Assembly: GCA_016219145.1 (NCBI GenBank)
Contig: JACRCG010000342.1
Location: 1 to 9,161, forward strand
Direction: 5' to 3'
DNA: 9,161 bases
DNA from: Deltaproteobacteria bacterium
Lineage (GTDB): Bacteria; Desulfobacterota; Desulfuromonadia; Geobacterales; Pseudopelobacteraceae
The notes below the pieces were generated by a model. The model was not told the origin of the DNA and did not search any database. It worked only from the letters and a program-made list of their open reading frames with translations. A program made the position numbers and the translations under genes. The stretch's first letter is position 1, and each line of letters starts with the position of its first letter. Below, piece by piece: positions 1 through 5,477 of this stretch.

Positions 1-756
1 CCACGGCAATACGAAAATCGCCCAGGTTGCAAACAGTTCCCATGGATCGGCCCCGGTTTGGTAGGTCTGACCGACCAGCGCCAGCAGTGCCCCCACCAGC
101 AGGGTTGCCACCAGCAGCGCTGCTTTGCCGGGCATCTGTTCCAGTCCCAGCCGCCAGGCCGATATAACTGAGACTGCCAGCAGCAGTTCCACTATCCCGA
201 AGCGGGCAAAATGCCCCAACTCCTTCCAGTTGTAGGCAAAGAAGAAAATCACCGCCGCAGCCAGGAATATCGCCCCCATCCAGAGCGCCAGACTGTCCAG
301 CAGGCGCCGCCATTCAGGCGCTCGCGGGAGTGTCCCGGCGATACGCAGAGCTTGCGGGAGCGCATCAGCTGCGAGATAGCCTTCCGAAGCCCAGGTCATG
401 AGATCCCCTCGCCCGTAGCCAAAATGAAAGGAGTCCTGTCCGGTAGCCGGCAAAGGCGCAGCTGATGATGGCATTTCTGTACCAGAGGAGCCGTTTGCCA
501 TCTGGCGGTGCTCTTCCGCAATCCGGAATTTTTCATAGATCAAACCGCAGAGGCCGCAACTCTCCGCCGTCTCCTGCCAGGCTCCGCACTTGGGACAAAC
601 CACTTTCCCCTGAACACCGTCAGGAACTCCGGTTTTAACCGGAGTAACCGTAAAGACCGTCGCACAGCGAGGACATCTGGTATTTGAGCCGCCTGGAGGA
701 ATTCTGGCAGCGTCAGCCTCCGCCGAGAAATGACATTCAGGGCATTCAATTTTCAT
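1..756 (-). CDS. DUF2157-type membrane protein with two N-terminal zinc ribbons (partial, C-terminus off the window)
   Basis: The gene starts at ATG 756-754 and is open for 252 codons to base 1, so the C-terminal part is missing. The first zinc ribbon, of the MJ0042 type, has C5, C8, C28 and C31. A second CPxC...CxxC knuckle has C54, C57, C67 and C70. A linker of about 80 residues follows. Hydrophobic segments then lie near 155-175, 184-202, 211-230 and from 240 on, including the FFAYNW motif (172-177) seen at the start of DUF2157 domains. DUF2157 proteins are multi-spanning inner-membrane proteins of unknown function. The cytoplasmic ribbons may bind protein or nucleic acid, but this is inference. 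No better in-frame start exists upstream. The purine-rich GGAAAGGA lies 12 nt from this ATG, which is rather long spacing. I am confident of the reading frame and fairly confident of the family. Confidence 0.85.
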   Translation of the reverse strand, partial: MKIECPECHFSAEADAARIPPGGSNTRCPRCATVFTVTPVKTGVPDGVQGKVVCPKCGAWQETAESCGLCGLIYEKFRIAEEHRQMANGSSGTEMPSSAAPLPATGQDSFHFGYGRGDLMTWASEGYLAADALPQALRIAGTLPRAPEWRRLLDSLALWMGAIFLAAAVIFFFAYNWKELGHFARFGIVELLLAVSVISAWRLGLEQMPGKAALLVATLLVGALLALVGQTYQTGADPWELFATWAIFVLPW

Positions 757-760
757 AACT

Positions 761-776
761 TTACATGGTCCTTTCC
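761..776 (-). promoter_or_regulatory. Shine-Dalgarno plus ATG-TAA start-stop element upstream of the DUF2157 gene
   Basis: On the minus strand GGAAAGGA (776-769) is followed 2 nt later by ATG-TAA (766-761), which is out of frame with the real gene start at 756. The real start lies 12 nt from the Shine-Dalgarno. A start codon followed at once by a stop could hold ribosomes and lower initiation at the true start. It could equally be chance, because a 2-nt spacing is too short for efficient use of that ATG. Confidence 0.3.
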
Positions 777-918
777 AGGTGCATCGTATGATTTCCGGAT
801 TACCAGACCCATATTAGCACTGCATACAGCACATAAGAGCTGCGGTATAGGTGTTGCGGCTCCACTATTCATTATTATGAAAAATGGACGGCCTGACACT
901 ATGAGTATGCACTCTCAG

Positions 919-1395
919 TTAAAACAGAAATCCGATTCCAGCAGAGTAGCCAATTTCAGTGTTGCTTTTGATACCTGCAGGCAGGTCCTTAGCCAAATAA
1001 AACATGTCCAGATCCAGGCTGATCTTCTTATACATCCGCCATTCAAAGCCACCGCCAATTGCGCCTCCCAGATAGCCCTCGTGTCTGCCGTCACTCCAAT
1101 TAACTGTACCAACCCTGCCAAAATATCCTATCAGTCGAGGATTAAATGTCTTGATGTTTTCAAGCGGATAGAACATGGCGCCAAGAGCCCAACCCGGGCC
1201 GTCATATTGATAGTAGCCCAAGCCTGCGCCAACAGAGGCGTAAGTGTTGATGCGGTACTCAGCATTCACACCAATTCCTCCATGTGGAACTCCTATGCCG
1301 ACGCCCAGACGAAAATGGTTATCCTCTGCTGATAAGGCAGGGACAGCCAGGCTAACAAGAAAAAACATTACAGCGCCAATCGAGAAAATTCTCAT
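919..1395 (-). CDS. Small secreted outer-membrane beta-barrel-like protein
   Basis: This encodes 158 residues. A classic signal peptide is visible: an MR start, a hydrophobic core at about 4-20 and an ALSA cleavage motif ending at A23, leaving a mature protein of about 135 residues. The mature part is rich in glycine and aromatic residues in alternating strand-like stretches (for example GVGIGVPHGG, GAGLGYYQY, GGAIGGGFEW). It ends in GIGFLF, and a C-terminal phenylalanine is the usual recognition signal for outer-membrane barrel assembly. The length suits a small 8-stranded barrel. I do not recognise a named family, and the ligand or role is unknown. The start is supported by AAAAGGAG 10 nt upstream. 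It stands alone: 307 bases separate it from the toxin gene upstream and 162 bases from the DUF2157 gene downstream. Confidence 0.8.
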   Translation of the reverse strand: MRIFSIGAVMFFLVSLAVPALSAEDNHFRLGVGIGVPHGGIGVNAEYRINTYASVGAGLGYYQYDGPGWALGAMFYPLENIKTFNPRLIGYFGRVGTVNWSDGRHEGYLGGAIGGGFEWRMYKKISLDLDMFYLAKDLPAGIKSNTEIGYSAGIGFLF

Positions 1396-1702
1396 ACTTT
1401 CAAATCTCCTTTTGGAATTAAGTAGGTTTCACCAGTCACGGGAAACCTCTGAGGTTGTGCTTGTTTTTGCGAGGATAAGAGGCCCGTGTCAGCATTATCC
1501 GTTTTATATTTGGACGCAGCCTTAAGCCATCACTCACCCATCCTCCCGCTTCATCTGCCTGCAAAACCGCAGGACCATCAACGTTAGGGCATTACATAAT
1601 GGGGCTGCCACCGACACGAGACAATTGAAGCTCATAACATGCTGTATTACTGACATGTCTAATGCCAAATGTCGCCCTCATATTTTCCGGATTTTAACAA
1701 TA
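1396..1702. other. Gene-free region between the MazF-like toxin and the barrel-like protein
   Basis: I see no convincing coding sequence in these 307 bases on either strand. The region should hold the promoter and leader of the barrel-like gene, but no good -35/-10 pair stands out. It contains the overlapping inverted repeats at 1424-1456 and a short perfect stem, CCTGC-AAAACC-GCAGG, at 1558-1573. That stem has no adjacent T-run, so I do not call it a terminator. It does not match the GEMM riboswitch core known from Geobacter, and I see no tRNA-like fold. Confidence 0.5.
1424..1456 (-). promoter_or_regulatory. Overlapping, mutually exclusive inverted repeats in the leader of the barrel-like gene
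   Basis: Read on the minus strand, AACCTC-A-GAGGTT (1456-1444) is a perfect 6-bp inverted repeat. Its right arm is shared with a second perfect repeat, AGGTTTC (1448-1442) pairing with GAAACCT (1430-1424) across an 11-nt gap. Only one of the two could form at a time in RNA. The second lies about 11 nt before the AAAAGGAG ribosome-binding site of the gene starting at 1395. It could be a protein operator, a switching leader structure, or chance. The arms were read directly from the sequence. Confidence 0.4.
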
Positions 1703-1710
1703 TCAATCCG
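1688..1710 (-). terminator. Inverted repeat across the toxin stop codon, possible weak terminator
   Basis: CGGATT and AATCCG are perfect 6-bp arms separated by 11 nt, and the TGA stop of the MazF-like gene (1705-1703) lies within the repeat. There is no run of T after the stem in the direction of transcription, so efficient intrinsic termination is doubtful. Confidence 0.25.
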
Positions 1711-2059
1711 CTTCCCGAGGTTCCAGAACCAGCTTGATGCCATTCAGGATTTCAGTCATGCGCTTTGCTGAAAGTGTTCCGACATACTCGTCCAGTTGGC
1801 TCTTGTCCACGGTGAAAACCTGCGACACATTGACGACGCTTTCCTTGGGCAGATTTGATTCTTTCTTGTCGATCAGTACGTTGCCGGGCGCGCCGGCGCG
1901 TTTGAGATTGGTGGTTAAGGGGCAGACCATGACGGTCTTGATCTTGCTCCGGTTAAAGAGATTGTTCTGAACGATGACATGCGGATGCTTGTAGCCGGGC
2001 TCAGAACCTTCCGGCTCGTCCAGTTCTATCCAGTAGATATCGCCCTGATTGATTACCAT
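1703..2059 (-). CDS. MazF/PemK-family toxin (probable mRNA endoribonuclease)
   Basis: This 118-residue protein is the normal length for the family. Diagnostic stretches are GDIYWIEL (6-13), GSEPGY (18-23), PHVIVQNN (26-33), CPLTTNLKRAG (46-56) and the late QVFTVDKSQL (80-89). MazF toxins cut mRNA at short motifs when freed from their antitoxin. The Thr equivalent to the catalytic T48 of B. subtilis MazF is present (T49). At the place of that enzyme's R25, however, the sequence is Y-K-H-P with no arginine. I recall related PemK-like proteins with a similar basic-His pair, so activity may be retained. The ATG overlaps the antitoxin end by 7 nt, and GGAGGG just upstream serves as its ribosome-binding site. 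It is the distal gene of a two-gene operon. Confidence 0.92.
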   Translation of the reverse strand: MVINQGDIYWIELDEPEGSEPGYKHPHVIVQNNLFNRSKIKTVMVCPLTTNLKRAGAPGNVLIDKKESNLPKESVVNVSQVFTVDKSQLDEYVGTLSAKRMTEILNGIKLVLEPREAD

Positions 2060-2307
2060 GAACCCTCCACAATGCGTCGATGCTGCTTGCGTGATTTCCG
2101 GCGAAGGGTCTGCTCCGGTACATCAGGTTCATCCGAGTAGGCCGCGTTGATCTTGGCCAGCATTTCCCTGTTTTTCTGGTGTTCGATGAATTCTTGCAGG
2201 GCAATGACGAATAATTTGCTGCGCGAAACCTTCATGGTACGCGCAATATGCTCGGCTTGCTCAAAGAGATTCTTATCAATTGAAATGGCAGTTTTGATGG
2301 CGAGCAT
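2053..2307 (-). CDS. Ribbon-helix-helix antitoxin paired with the MazF-like toxin
   Basis: This encodes 84 residues. An N-terminal ribbon-helix-helix DNA-binding fold fits residues 3-45: a strand at KTAISID, a helix around LFEQAEHIARTM, the turn at KVSRSK, and a second helix through the LFVIALQEFI stretch. The tail (50-84) is charged and should wrap the toxin. I chose the ATG at 2307 because AGGAGGT sits 5 nt upstream. A start 36 bases further up has no such site and would overlap the promoter. In such modules the antitoxin neutralises the toxin and represses its own promoter, and a strong promoter with repeated half-sites lies just upstream. The stop codon falls inside the toxin gene (7-nt overlap). 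Pairing an RHH antitoxin with a MazF/PemK toxin is known. Confidence 0.9.
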   Translation of the reverse strand: MLAIKTAISIDKNLFEQAEHIARTMKVSRSKLFVIALQEFIEHQKNREMLAKINAAYSDEPDVPEQTLRRKSRKQHRRIVEGSW

Positions 2308-2308
2308 G

Positions 2309-2351
2309 GTTATACCTCCTGTTTGTTTCAGTATAACTTTCAATCATACTA
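2309..2351. promoter_or_regulatory. Candidate autoregulatory operator of the RHH-MazF module
   Basis: On the plus strand GTTATAC (2309-2315) and GTATAAC (2331-2337) form a perfect 7-bp inverted repeat, with starts 22 bp apart (about two helical turns). A further related half-site, CATACT (2345-2350), follows. The middle arm covers the -10 element and the first arm abuts the ribosome-binding site, so bound antitoxin would block RNA polymerase. RHH antitoxins commonly bind such repeated short half-sites. The sequence pattern is direct; the operator role is inferred. Confidence 0.6.
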
Positions 2352-2358
2352 CTGTCAA
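2330..2358 (-). promoter_or_regulatory. Near-consensus sigma-70 promoter of the RHH-MazF module
   Basis: On the minus strand TTGACA (2358-2353) is separated by exactly 17 nt from TATACT (2335-2330). This is a perfect -35 and a 5/6 -10. The expected transcript would start near 2323, about 16 nt before the antitoxin ATG, leaving room for AGGAGGT. The -35 begins only 17 nt after the M48 peptidase stop codon, and no terminator lies between. Confidence 0.8.
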
Positions 2359-2375
2359 TACCACGTCGCCTTGCC

Positions 2376-3422
2376 TCATTCCCCGCTATCCTTCATTATC
2401 CGCCGAATCCGCTCTCCGGTATCCGGGTGGGTAGAGAGATAATTTCGCACCGGATCCGTGCCGCCGGCGGTCTTGCCCTGTTTGACGTCAAGCTGGGCTT
2501 GCAGGCGTCCCAAGATCTCGGCGTAGCTGCGTGGCGGCACACCGGCCGACTTCATCCAGGCCATGGCCGCATCATCCGCTTCTCGCTCGAATGCGCGCGA
2601 ATACGAGGCGTCTACCAATACCGTGGGGAGAGTAGCCGCCAGCGAGGTGATCGATAGCAGGTCGCCGGTCAGGGTTGCCATGATCAGGGCGGTCGATGAA
2701 CTTTGCAGGAGATGACGCAGGATGTGGCGGCCGCGTACGTGCCCAAGTTCATGAGCCAAAATAGCGGCAATTTCGTTGTCCTGCCTGGCCAGGCCGACCA
2801 GGTCGTCGGTGATGATCACAATTCCGGACGGGAGTGCAAAGGCGTTGGCCCCGATGGCCGGACAGGAACGGAACTCCAGCCGATATCCGGCTGCGTTTCC
2901 GTCCGGACCGGCCACACGCAGGAACAGCGCCGACAGCTCATTCTGCCGCTCTTTTGGAAGGTTGGACGGCTTCATCAGCAGTCGGTCCAGCGTGGCCAGC
3001 GCCTCGCGCCCCATGCTGCTTTCTGCGGCCGGCGGTAGGGCAAAGGCCGCATGACGGGCCAGGGGGGGGATGCCGAAACGCAAGAACAGCGCCACTAGCA
3101 GCGCAGTCAGAACCAGAGCGGTCAGGGCCAGCGGCAGGCTCTTCTCCCAGCGATGCACTATATTTCCGGTGGTTTTTGCCCCGCAGGCCCGTTCAAGTTC
3201 AGCCAGCAGAGCTGCATCATCCAGCTCGCAAACGCCGCCGTCCGGCAGGCGCACTGTCCGGCGCACAGAACCGATTTTCTCTGATACCCGAATGCTTGCC
3301 GCCGGATATGAGAGATCCACGCCATCGCCGTTGATGGTGACGCGATCGCCCTCCAGAGTGAGAACGGCCTCCCTGCGGGTCGATACCTTGCCGTCGAAAT
3401 ATGCGACTGCGGCTGATTTCAT
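2376..3422 (-). CDS. M48-family membrane-anchored zinc metallopeptidase
   Basis: This encodes 348 residues. Residues 1 to about 90 form a small beta-rich N-terminal domain of the type (DUF7092-like) that precedes some M48 peptidases. A transmembrane helix lies at about 96-116, and the peptidase domain follows. The zinc site is complete: HELGH at 224-228 (ligands H224 and H228, catalytic E225), with the third ligand E279 in the E-R-E-A-D motif (279-283). A hydrophobic stretch at about 243-270 may be a second membrane segment. The C-terminal STHPDTGERIRRI stretch is typical of the family. Such proteins act in envelope protein quality control or degradation, but the substrate is not shown by the sequence. 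There is no Shine-Dalgarno before the ATG. The gene follows the DUF898 gene by 16 nt and is probably translated by coupling. Confidence 0.92.
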   Translation of the reverse strand: MKSAAVAYFDGKVSTRREAVLTLEGDRVTINGDGVDLSYPAASIRVSEKIGSVRRTVRLPDGGVCELDDAALLAELERACGAKTTGNIVHRWEKSLPLALTALVLTALLVALFLRFGIPPLARHAAFALPPAAESSMGREALATLDRLLMKPSNLPKERQNELSALFLRVAGPDGNAAGYRLEFRSCPAIGANAFALPSGIVIITDDLVGLARQDNEIAAILAHELGHVRGRHILRHLLQSSSTALIMATLTGDLLSITSLAATLPTVLVDASYSRAFEREADDAAMAWMKSAGVPPRSYAEILGRLQAQLDVKQGKTAGGTDPVRNYLSTHPDTGERIRRIMKDSGE

Positions 3423-3439
3423 AGAAGTGCGGCTTTCAT
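3419..3439 (-). other. Six-codon micro-ORF (MKAALL) bridging the DUF898 and M48 genes
   Basis: On the minus strand the DUF898 stop TGA (3441-3439) shares its A with an ATG (3439-3437). This opens MKAALL and closes with TGA (3421-3419), which overlaps the M48 ATG (3422-3420) as ATGA. Both junctions are classic stop-start overlaps. The M48 start has no ribosome-binding site of its own, so ribosomes could be handed on through this frame. It may also be chance. Confidence 0.35.
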
Positions 3440-4746
3440 CAGAGCGCTATATCCATCGACATGTTGAAGACGTCGCCGATTTCATCACCGGCCGCGCCGA
3501 CCGTGCCAGAGCTGCCGGCCGCCGCAACCGCATCGTCCAGGCCACCTGCTGTTTCCAGCTCCAGACGTTCGAAACGGTAGCGGGCCAGTCTGATCGTGGC
3601 CCACGGCACCAGCAGGCCGATGCTGCATATGATTGCCAGCAGGTTGGTAACGAACAGTAGCGCCATATCTCTTGTGCGGAGCGTGCTACGGAAACTGCCG
3701 CCGCCGACGCGGGTGCCGTTCCAGCTCAGATTGGCCAGGGCCGTCTGCGCATAGACCATCAGTAAGAAATAGACCAGCGGGAGTATAATGGCCGGGATCA
3801 GCGCCAGTCCGCGCAGCGCTCCGCTTTTTCCACCTGCTGCTGCGGCCGGAATCAGGCTGCCGCCGCCCATCGCCACGAGGATTCCCAGCAACACCATGAT
3901 TGCGACAACGCCGAGTCCCACCTTAAAGAAGAGTTTATAGAAATCCTTGACCGTCGCATGGAAGGTAAATGGAGTGGCGCCGTAGCTGCTGTTCTCGACC
4001 ATGAATCTTTTCTGGCGATAGAGCATGTAGGGAGAGAGTATCCCCAAAGTCAGCGCCGAGAGAATCGGCAGTCCGGCAAAAACAAGGTAGGCCTGGCGGT
4101 AGTCCGGCCGGAAGGAGAAACGTATATTGCGGAAGGACGAATTGGCTGAGTTGAAGACTCGGGCGCGTACCAGCAGCCACGGAAATGCAATGAAGATAAT
4201 CAGGGTGATCACGATGCTCAGGATCGGGCTGATTTTGGTGCCAATGCTGTACAGGATGAAGGCTGCGGCGGCGATCAGCCACCCCTTGAAGAGTGCCATC
4301 GGGTCGGCCAGGTATTCAAAGGGCTGGCCGTGCAGGGTTGTGCTGCCGTAAAAGAAGCGCCGTTTGCGTACCTTGGCCCAGGCCGAATAGATGCCGATGG
4401 TGACTATTTTGAGCAGGGTGTTGACGATCCAGATGCCGAAGTAGTCCCGGGCTGTGCCGTGAAACGTGAAGCCGAGAGTGGCCGGTCCGGATGGGGGCGC
4501 TGGTTGTAATGAAGCGGGCGGCATTGGCGGCGGCGCGCTGATCTCATTCTCCGGCGGCGAGGCTGGAGTCAACTCTTCCGCTTCTGTTTGAGGGACCGCG
4601 TGCGGCAGCAAGGTTTCATCGTTCAGGGGAAATGGCTGTCTGCATTTGGGGCAGGTAGCCTGCCTGACGCCATCGGGGATAGCCCCTTTCGGAACAACCT
4701 TTGAAAATGCGCAGTGGGGACAAACGATAGCCAGCTGTTCTGACAT
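3439..4746 (-). CDS. DUF898 (YjgN-like) membrane protein with N-terminal MJ0042-type zinc ribbon
   Basis: This encodes 435 residues. The zinc ribbon has C9, C12, C32 and C35. A proline-rich linker covers about 50-90, and the DUF898 membrane domain follows from about 92 to 400. Hydrophobic segments lie near 104-121, 154-170, 173-193, 220-240, 274-294, 314-335 and 362-382. A basic-aromatic motif occurs three times after a membrane segment: GIYSAWAKVRKRRF (118-131), GILSPYMLYRQKRF (235-248) and GLLVPWATIRLARY (377-390). FTFHGTARDYF (93-103) is echoed by FTFHATVKDFY (260-270), so the domain looks internally repeated. E. coli YjgN is an inner-membrane protein of unknown function, and no function is assigned here. 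I chose ATG 4746 because GGAGGAG sits 3 nt before it. A start at 4794 has no comparable site. The M48 peptidase gene follows directly, suggesting a functional pair. Confidence 0.9.
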   Translation of the reverse strand: MSEQLAIVCPHCAFSKVVPKGAIPDGVRQATCPKCRQPFPLNDETLLPHAVPQTEAEELTPASPPENEISAPPPMPPASLQPAPPSGPATLGFTFHGTARDYFGIWIVNTLLKIVTIGIYSAWAKVRKRRFFYGSTTLHGQPFEYLADPMALFKGWLIAAAAFILYSIGTKISPILSIVITLIIFIAFPWLLVRARVFNSANSSFRNIRFSFRPDYRQAYLVFAGLPILSALTLGILSPYMLYRQKRFMVENSSYGATPFTFHATVKDFYKLFFKVGLGVVAIMVLLGILVAMGGGSLIPAAAAGGKSGALRGLALIPAIILPLVYFLLMVYAQTALANLSWNGTRVGGGSFRSTLRTRDMALLFVTNLLAIICSIGLLVPWATIRLARYRFERLELETAGGLDDAVAAAGSSGTVGAAGDEIGDVFNMSMDIAL

Positions 4747-4846
4747 GGGCTCCTCCGGGGTGGATTCAATTGCAGGTGAAGCCCTTAAAACCACTACAGA
4801 ATAAAGTGGGATTCAGACTCTGCCGAGGCCTTTGTTTCGGGGACGA

Positions 4847-4875
4847 ATAATACGTATTTTATGAAGGTACTACAA
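4847..4875 (-). promoter_or_regulatory. Candidate promoter for the DUF898-M48 operon
   Basis: On the minus strand TTGTAG (4875-4870), 17 nt, then TATTAT (4852-4847). This would give a leader of about 95 nt before ATG 4746. The match is moderate (4/6 and 5/6) and lies in AT-rich DNA where such matches are easier to find by chance. Confidence 0.4.
4849..4858. repeat. 10-bp palindrome in the divergent control region
   Basis: AATACGTATT is a perfect palindrome overlapping the candidate -10 of the leftward promoter. A second perfect 10-bp palindrome, CTTCCGGAAG, lies at 4923-4932 between the candidate -35 and -10 of rimI. Either could be a regulator site. Neither matches a binding site I recognise. 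Confidence 0.35.
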
Positions 4876-4918
4876 TAAAAATATTTTCGGGTGTAAGGTT
4901 TTTTAAATCCGAAAAACA

Positions 4919-4947
4919 TTTACTTCCGGAAGCTGTTTACATATCAT
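4919..4947 (+). promoter_or_regulatory. Candidate rimI promoter giving a nearly leaderless transcript
   Basis: TTTACT (4919-4924), 17 nt, then TATCAT (4942-4947), a 5/6 match to the -10. A start 6-8 nt beyond the -10 would place +1 at about 4953-4955, only 1-3 nt before the rimI ATG at 4956. This fits with the complete absence of a Shine-Dalgarno sequence there. Confidence 0.45.
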
Positions 4948-4955
4948 ATCCGGCC

Positions 4956-5405
4956 ATGCAATCGCCGCCCGGAATACAGATTCGCCCCATGACAAGTGAG
5001 GATATCGAGCAGGTTCTGCATATTGAACAGGCTTCGTTCCCGCTCCCCTGGACACGCGAGCATTTTGTCAGTGAGCTGGAAGCCCGCCACTCCTTTCCGT
5101 ATGTGGCTGTGACTGATGGAATAGTTGCCGGTTATGTCTGCCTGATGTCGCTTTTTGAGGAGGCCCAGATACTGGATATTGCCGTTGCTCCGGAGATGCG
5201 TGGGCGTGGGATCGCGCAAGAGCTGCTGGGTCACGCCATTGCGGTTGCAAGGGAGAAAGAAGCCGAACTTCTGGCGCTGGAAGTGCGCGTTTCAAATATA
5301 TCCGCAATTGCTCTTTATGAGAGGCTTGGGTTTGTCCGGACCGGGCTGCGCCAAAAATATTATGAAGGCAGGGAAGATGCGGTTTTGATGGAGAAAAGAG
5401 TGTAA
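4956..5405 (+). CDS. rimI: RimI, N-alpha-acetyltransferase for ribosomal protein S18
   Basis: This is a 149-residue GNAT-fold enzyme that transfers acetyl from acetyl-CoA to the N-terminal residue of ribosomal protein S18. The N-terminal IRPMTSEDIEQV and SFPLPWT stretches are typical of RimI. The acetyl-CoA-binding motif A is RGRGIA at 82-87, following LDIAVAPE. LEVRVSN (108-114) and ALYERLGF (119-126) carry E109 and Y121, which correspond to the catalytic E103 and Y115 of E. coli RimI with the same 12-residue spacing. The C-terminal YYEGREDAVLM is also diagnostic. The ATG at 4956 is the only start that keeps the conserved N-terminus, but no Shine-Dalgarno precedes it. It is first in the rightward block, with 72 bases to the antitoxin gene. 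Confidence 0.95.
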   Translation: MQSPPGIQIRPMTSEDIEQVLHIEQASFPLPWTREHFVSELEARHSFPYVAVTDGIVAGYVCLMSLFEEAQILDIAVAPEMRGRGIAQELLGHAIAVAREKEAELLALEVRVSNISAIALYERLGFVRTGLRQKYYEGREDAVLMEKRV

Positions 5406-5414
5406 ATATTTTTC

Positions 5415-5443
5415 TTGTTCGCAGGGCGTTTCAATAGTAGACT
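5415..5443 (+). promoter_or_regulatory. Candidate promoter of the Phd-PIN module
   Basis: TTGTTC (5415-5420), 17 nt, then TAGACT (5438-5443). The match is weak to moderate (3-4 of 6 at each element), but the spacing is ideal. The -10 overlaps the left arm of a perfect inverted repeat, as expected for an autorepressed toxin-antitoxin promoter. Confidence 0.45.
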
Positions 5444-5456
5444 AAGGCTGCTTAGT
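5441..5456. promoter_or_regulatory. Candidate antitoxin operator, ACTAAG-GCTG-CTTAGT
   Basis: This is a perfect inverted repeat with 6-bp arms and a 4-nt centre, at the -10/+1 region of the candidate promoter and 22 nt before the antitoxin ATG. Phd/YefM antitoxins repress their operons by binding short palindromes in this position. No T-run follows, so it is not a rimI terminator. Confidence 0.6.
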
Positions 5457-5477
5457 TCACTTGCGGGAGGTGTCATC

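Noticed and set aside
211..465. An 84-codon open frame on the plus strand near the window start.
   Set aside because: It is antisense to the DUF2157 gene, whose zinc ribbons and membrane segments are convincing.
811..839. Possible -10 (TAATAT, minus strand) for the DUF2157 gene.
   Set aside because: The hexamer 17 nt upstream is CTCTTA, too poor a -35. The alternative TTATGT is only 14 nt away.
730..1332. A 200-codon open frame on the plus strand.
   Set aside because: It lies antisense to the barrel-like gene, which has a clear signal peptide, Shine-Dalgarno and barrel signature. The plus-strand product shows no family features.
1515..1529. Possible sigma-54 promoter on the minus strand (TGGC-TTAAGGC-TGC) ahead of the barrel-like gene.
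   Set aside because: The GG-to-GC spacing is one base too short for a sigma-54 site, and the -24 box lacks its ACG.
1558..1573. CCTGC-AAAACC-GCAGG stem considered as a terminator or GEMM-like riboswitch fragment.
   Set aside because: There is no T-run on either side, and the conserved GEMM core and its second stem are absent.
5415..5477. Longer Phd antitoxin starting at ATG 5415.
   Set aside because: There is no Shine-Dalgarno, it covers the promoter and operator, and its 21 extra residues do not resemble the family. ATG 5478 has a strong GGGAGGTG.
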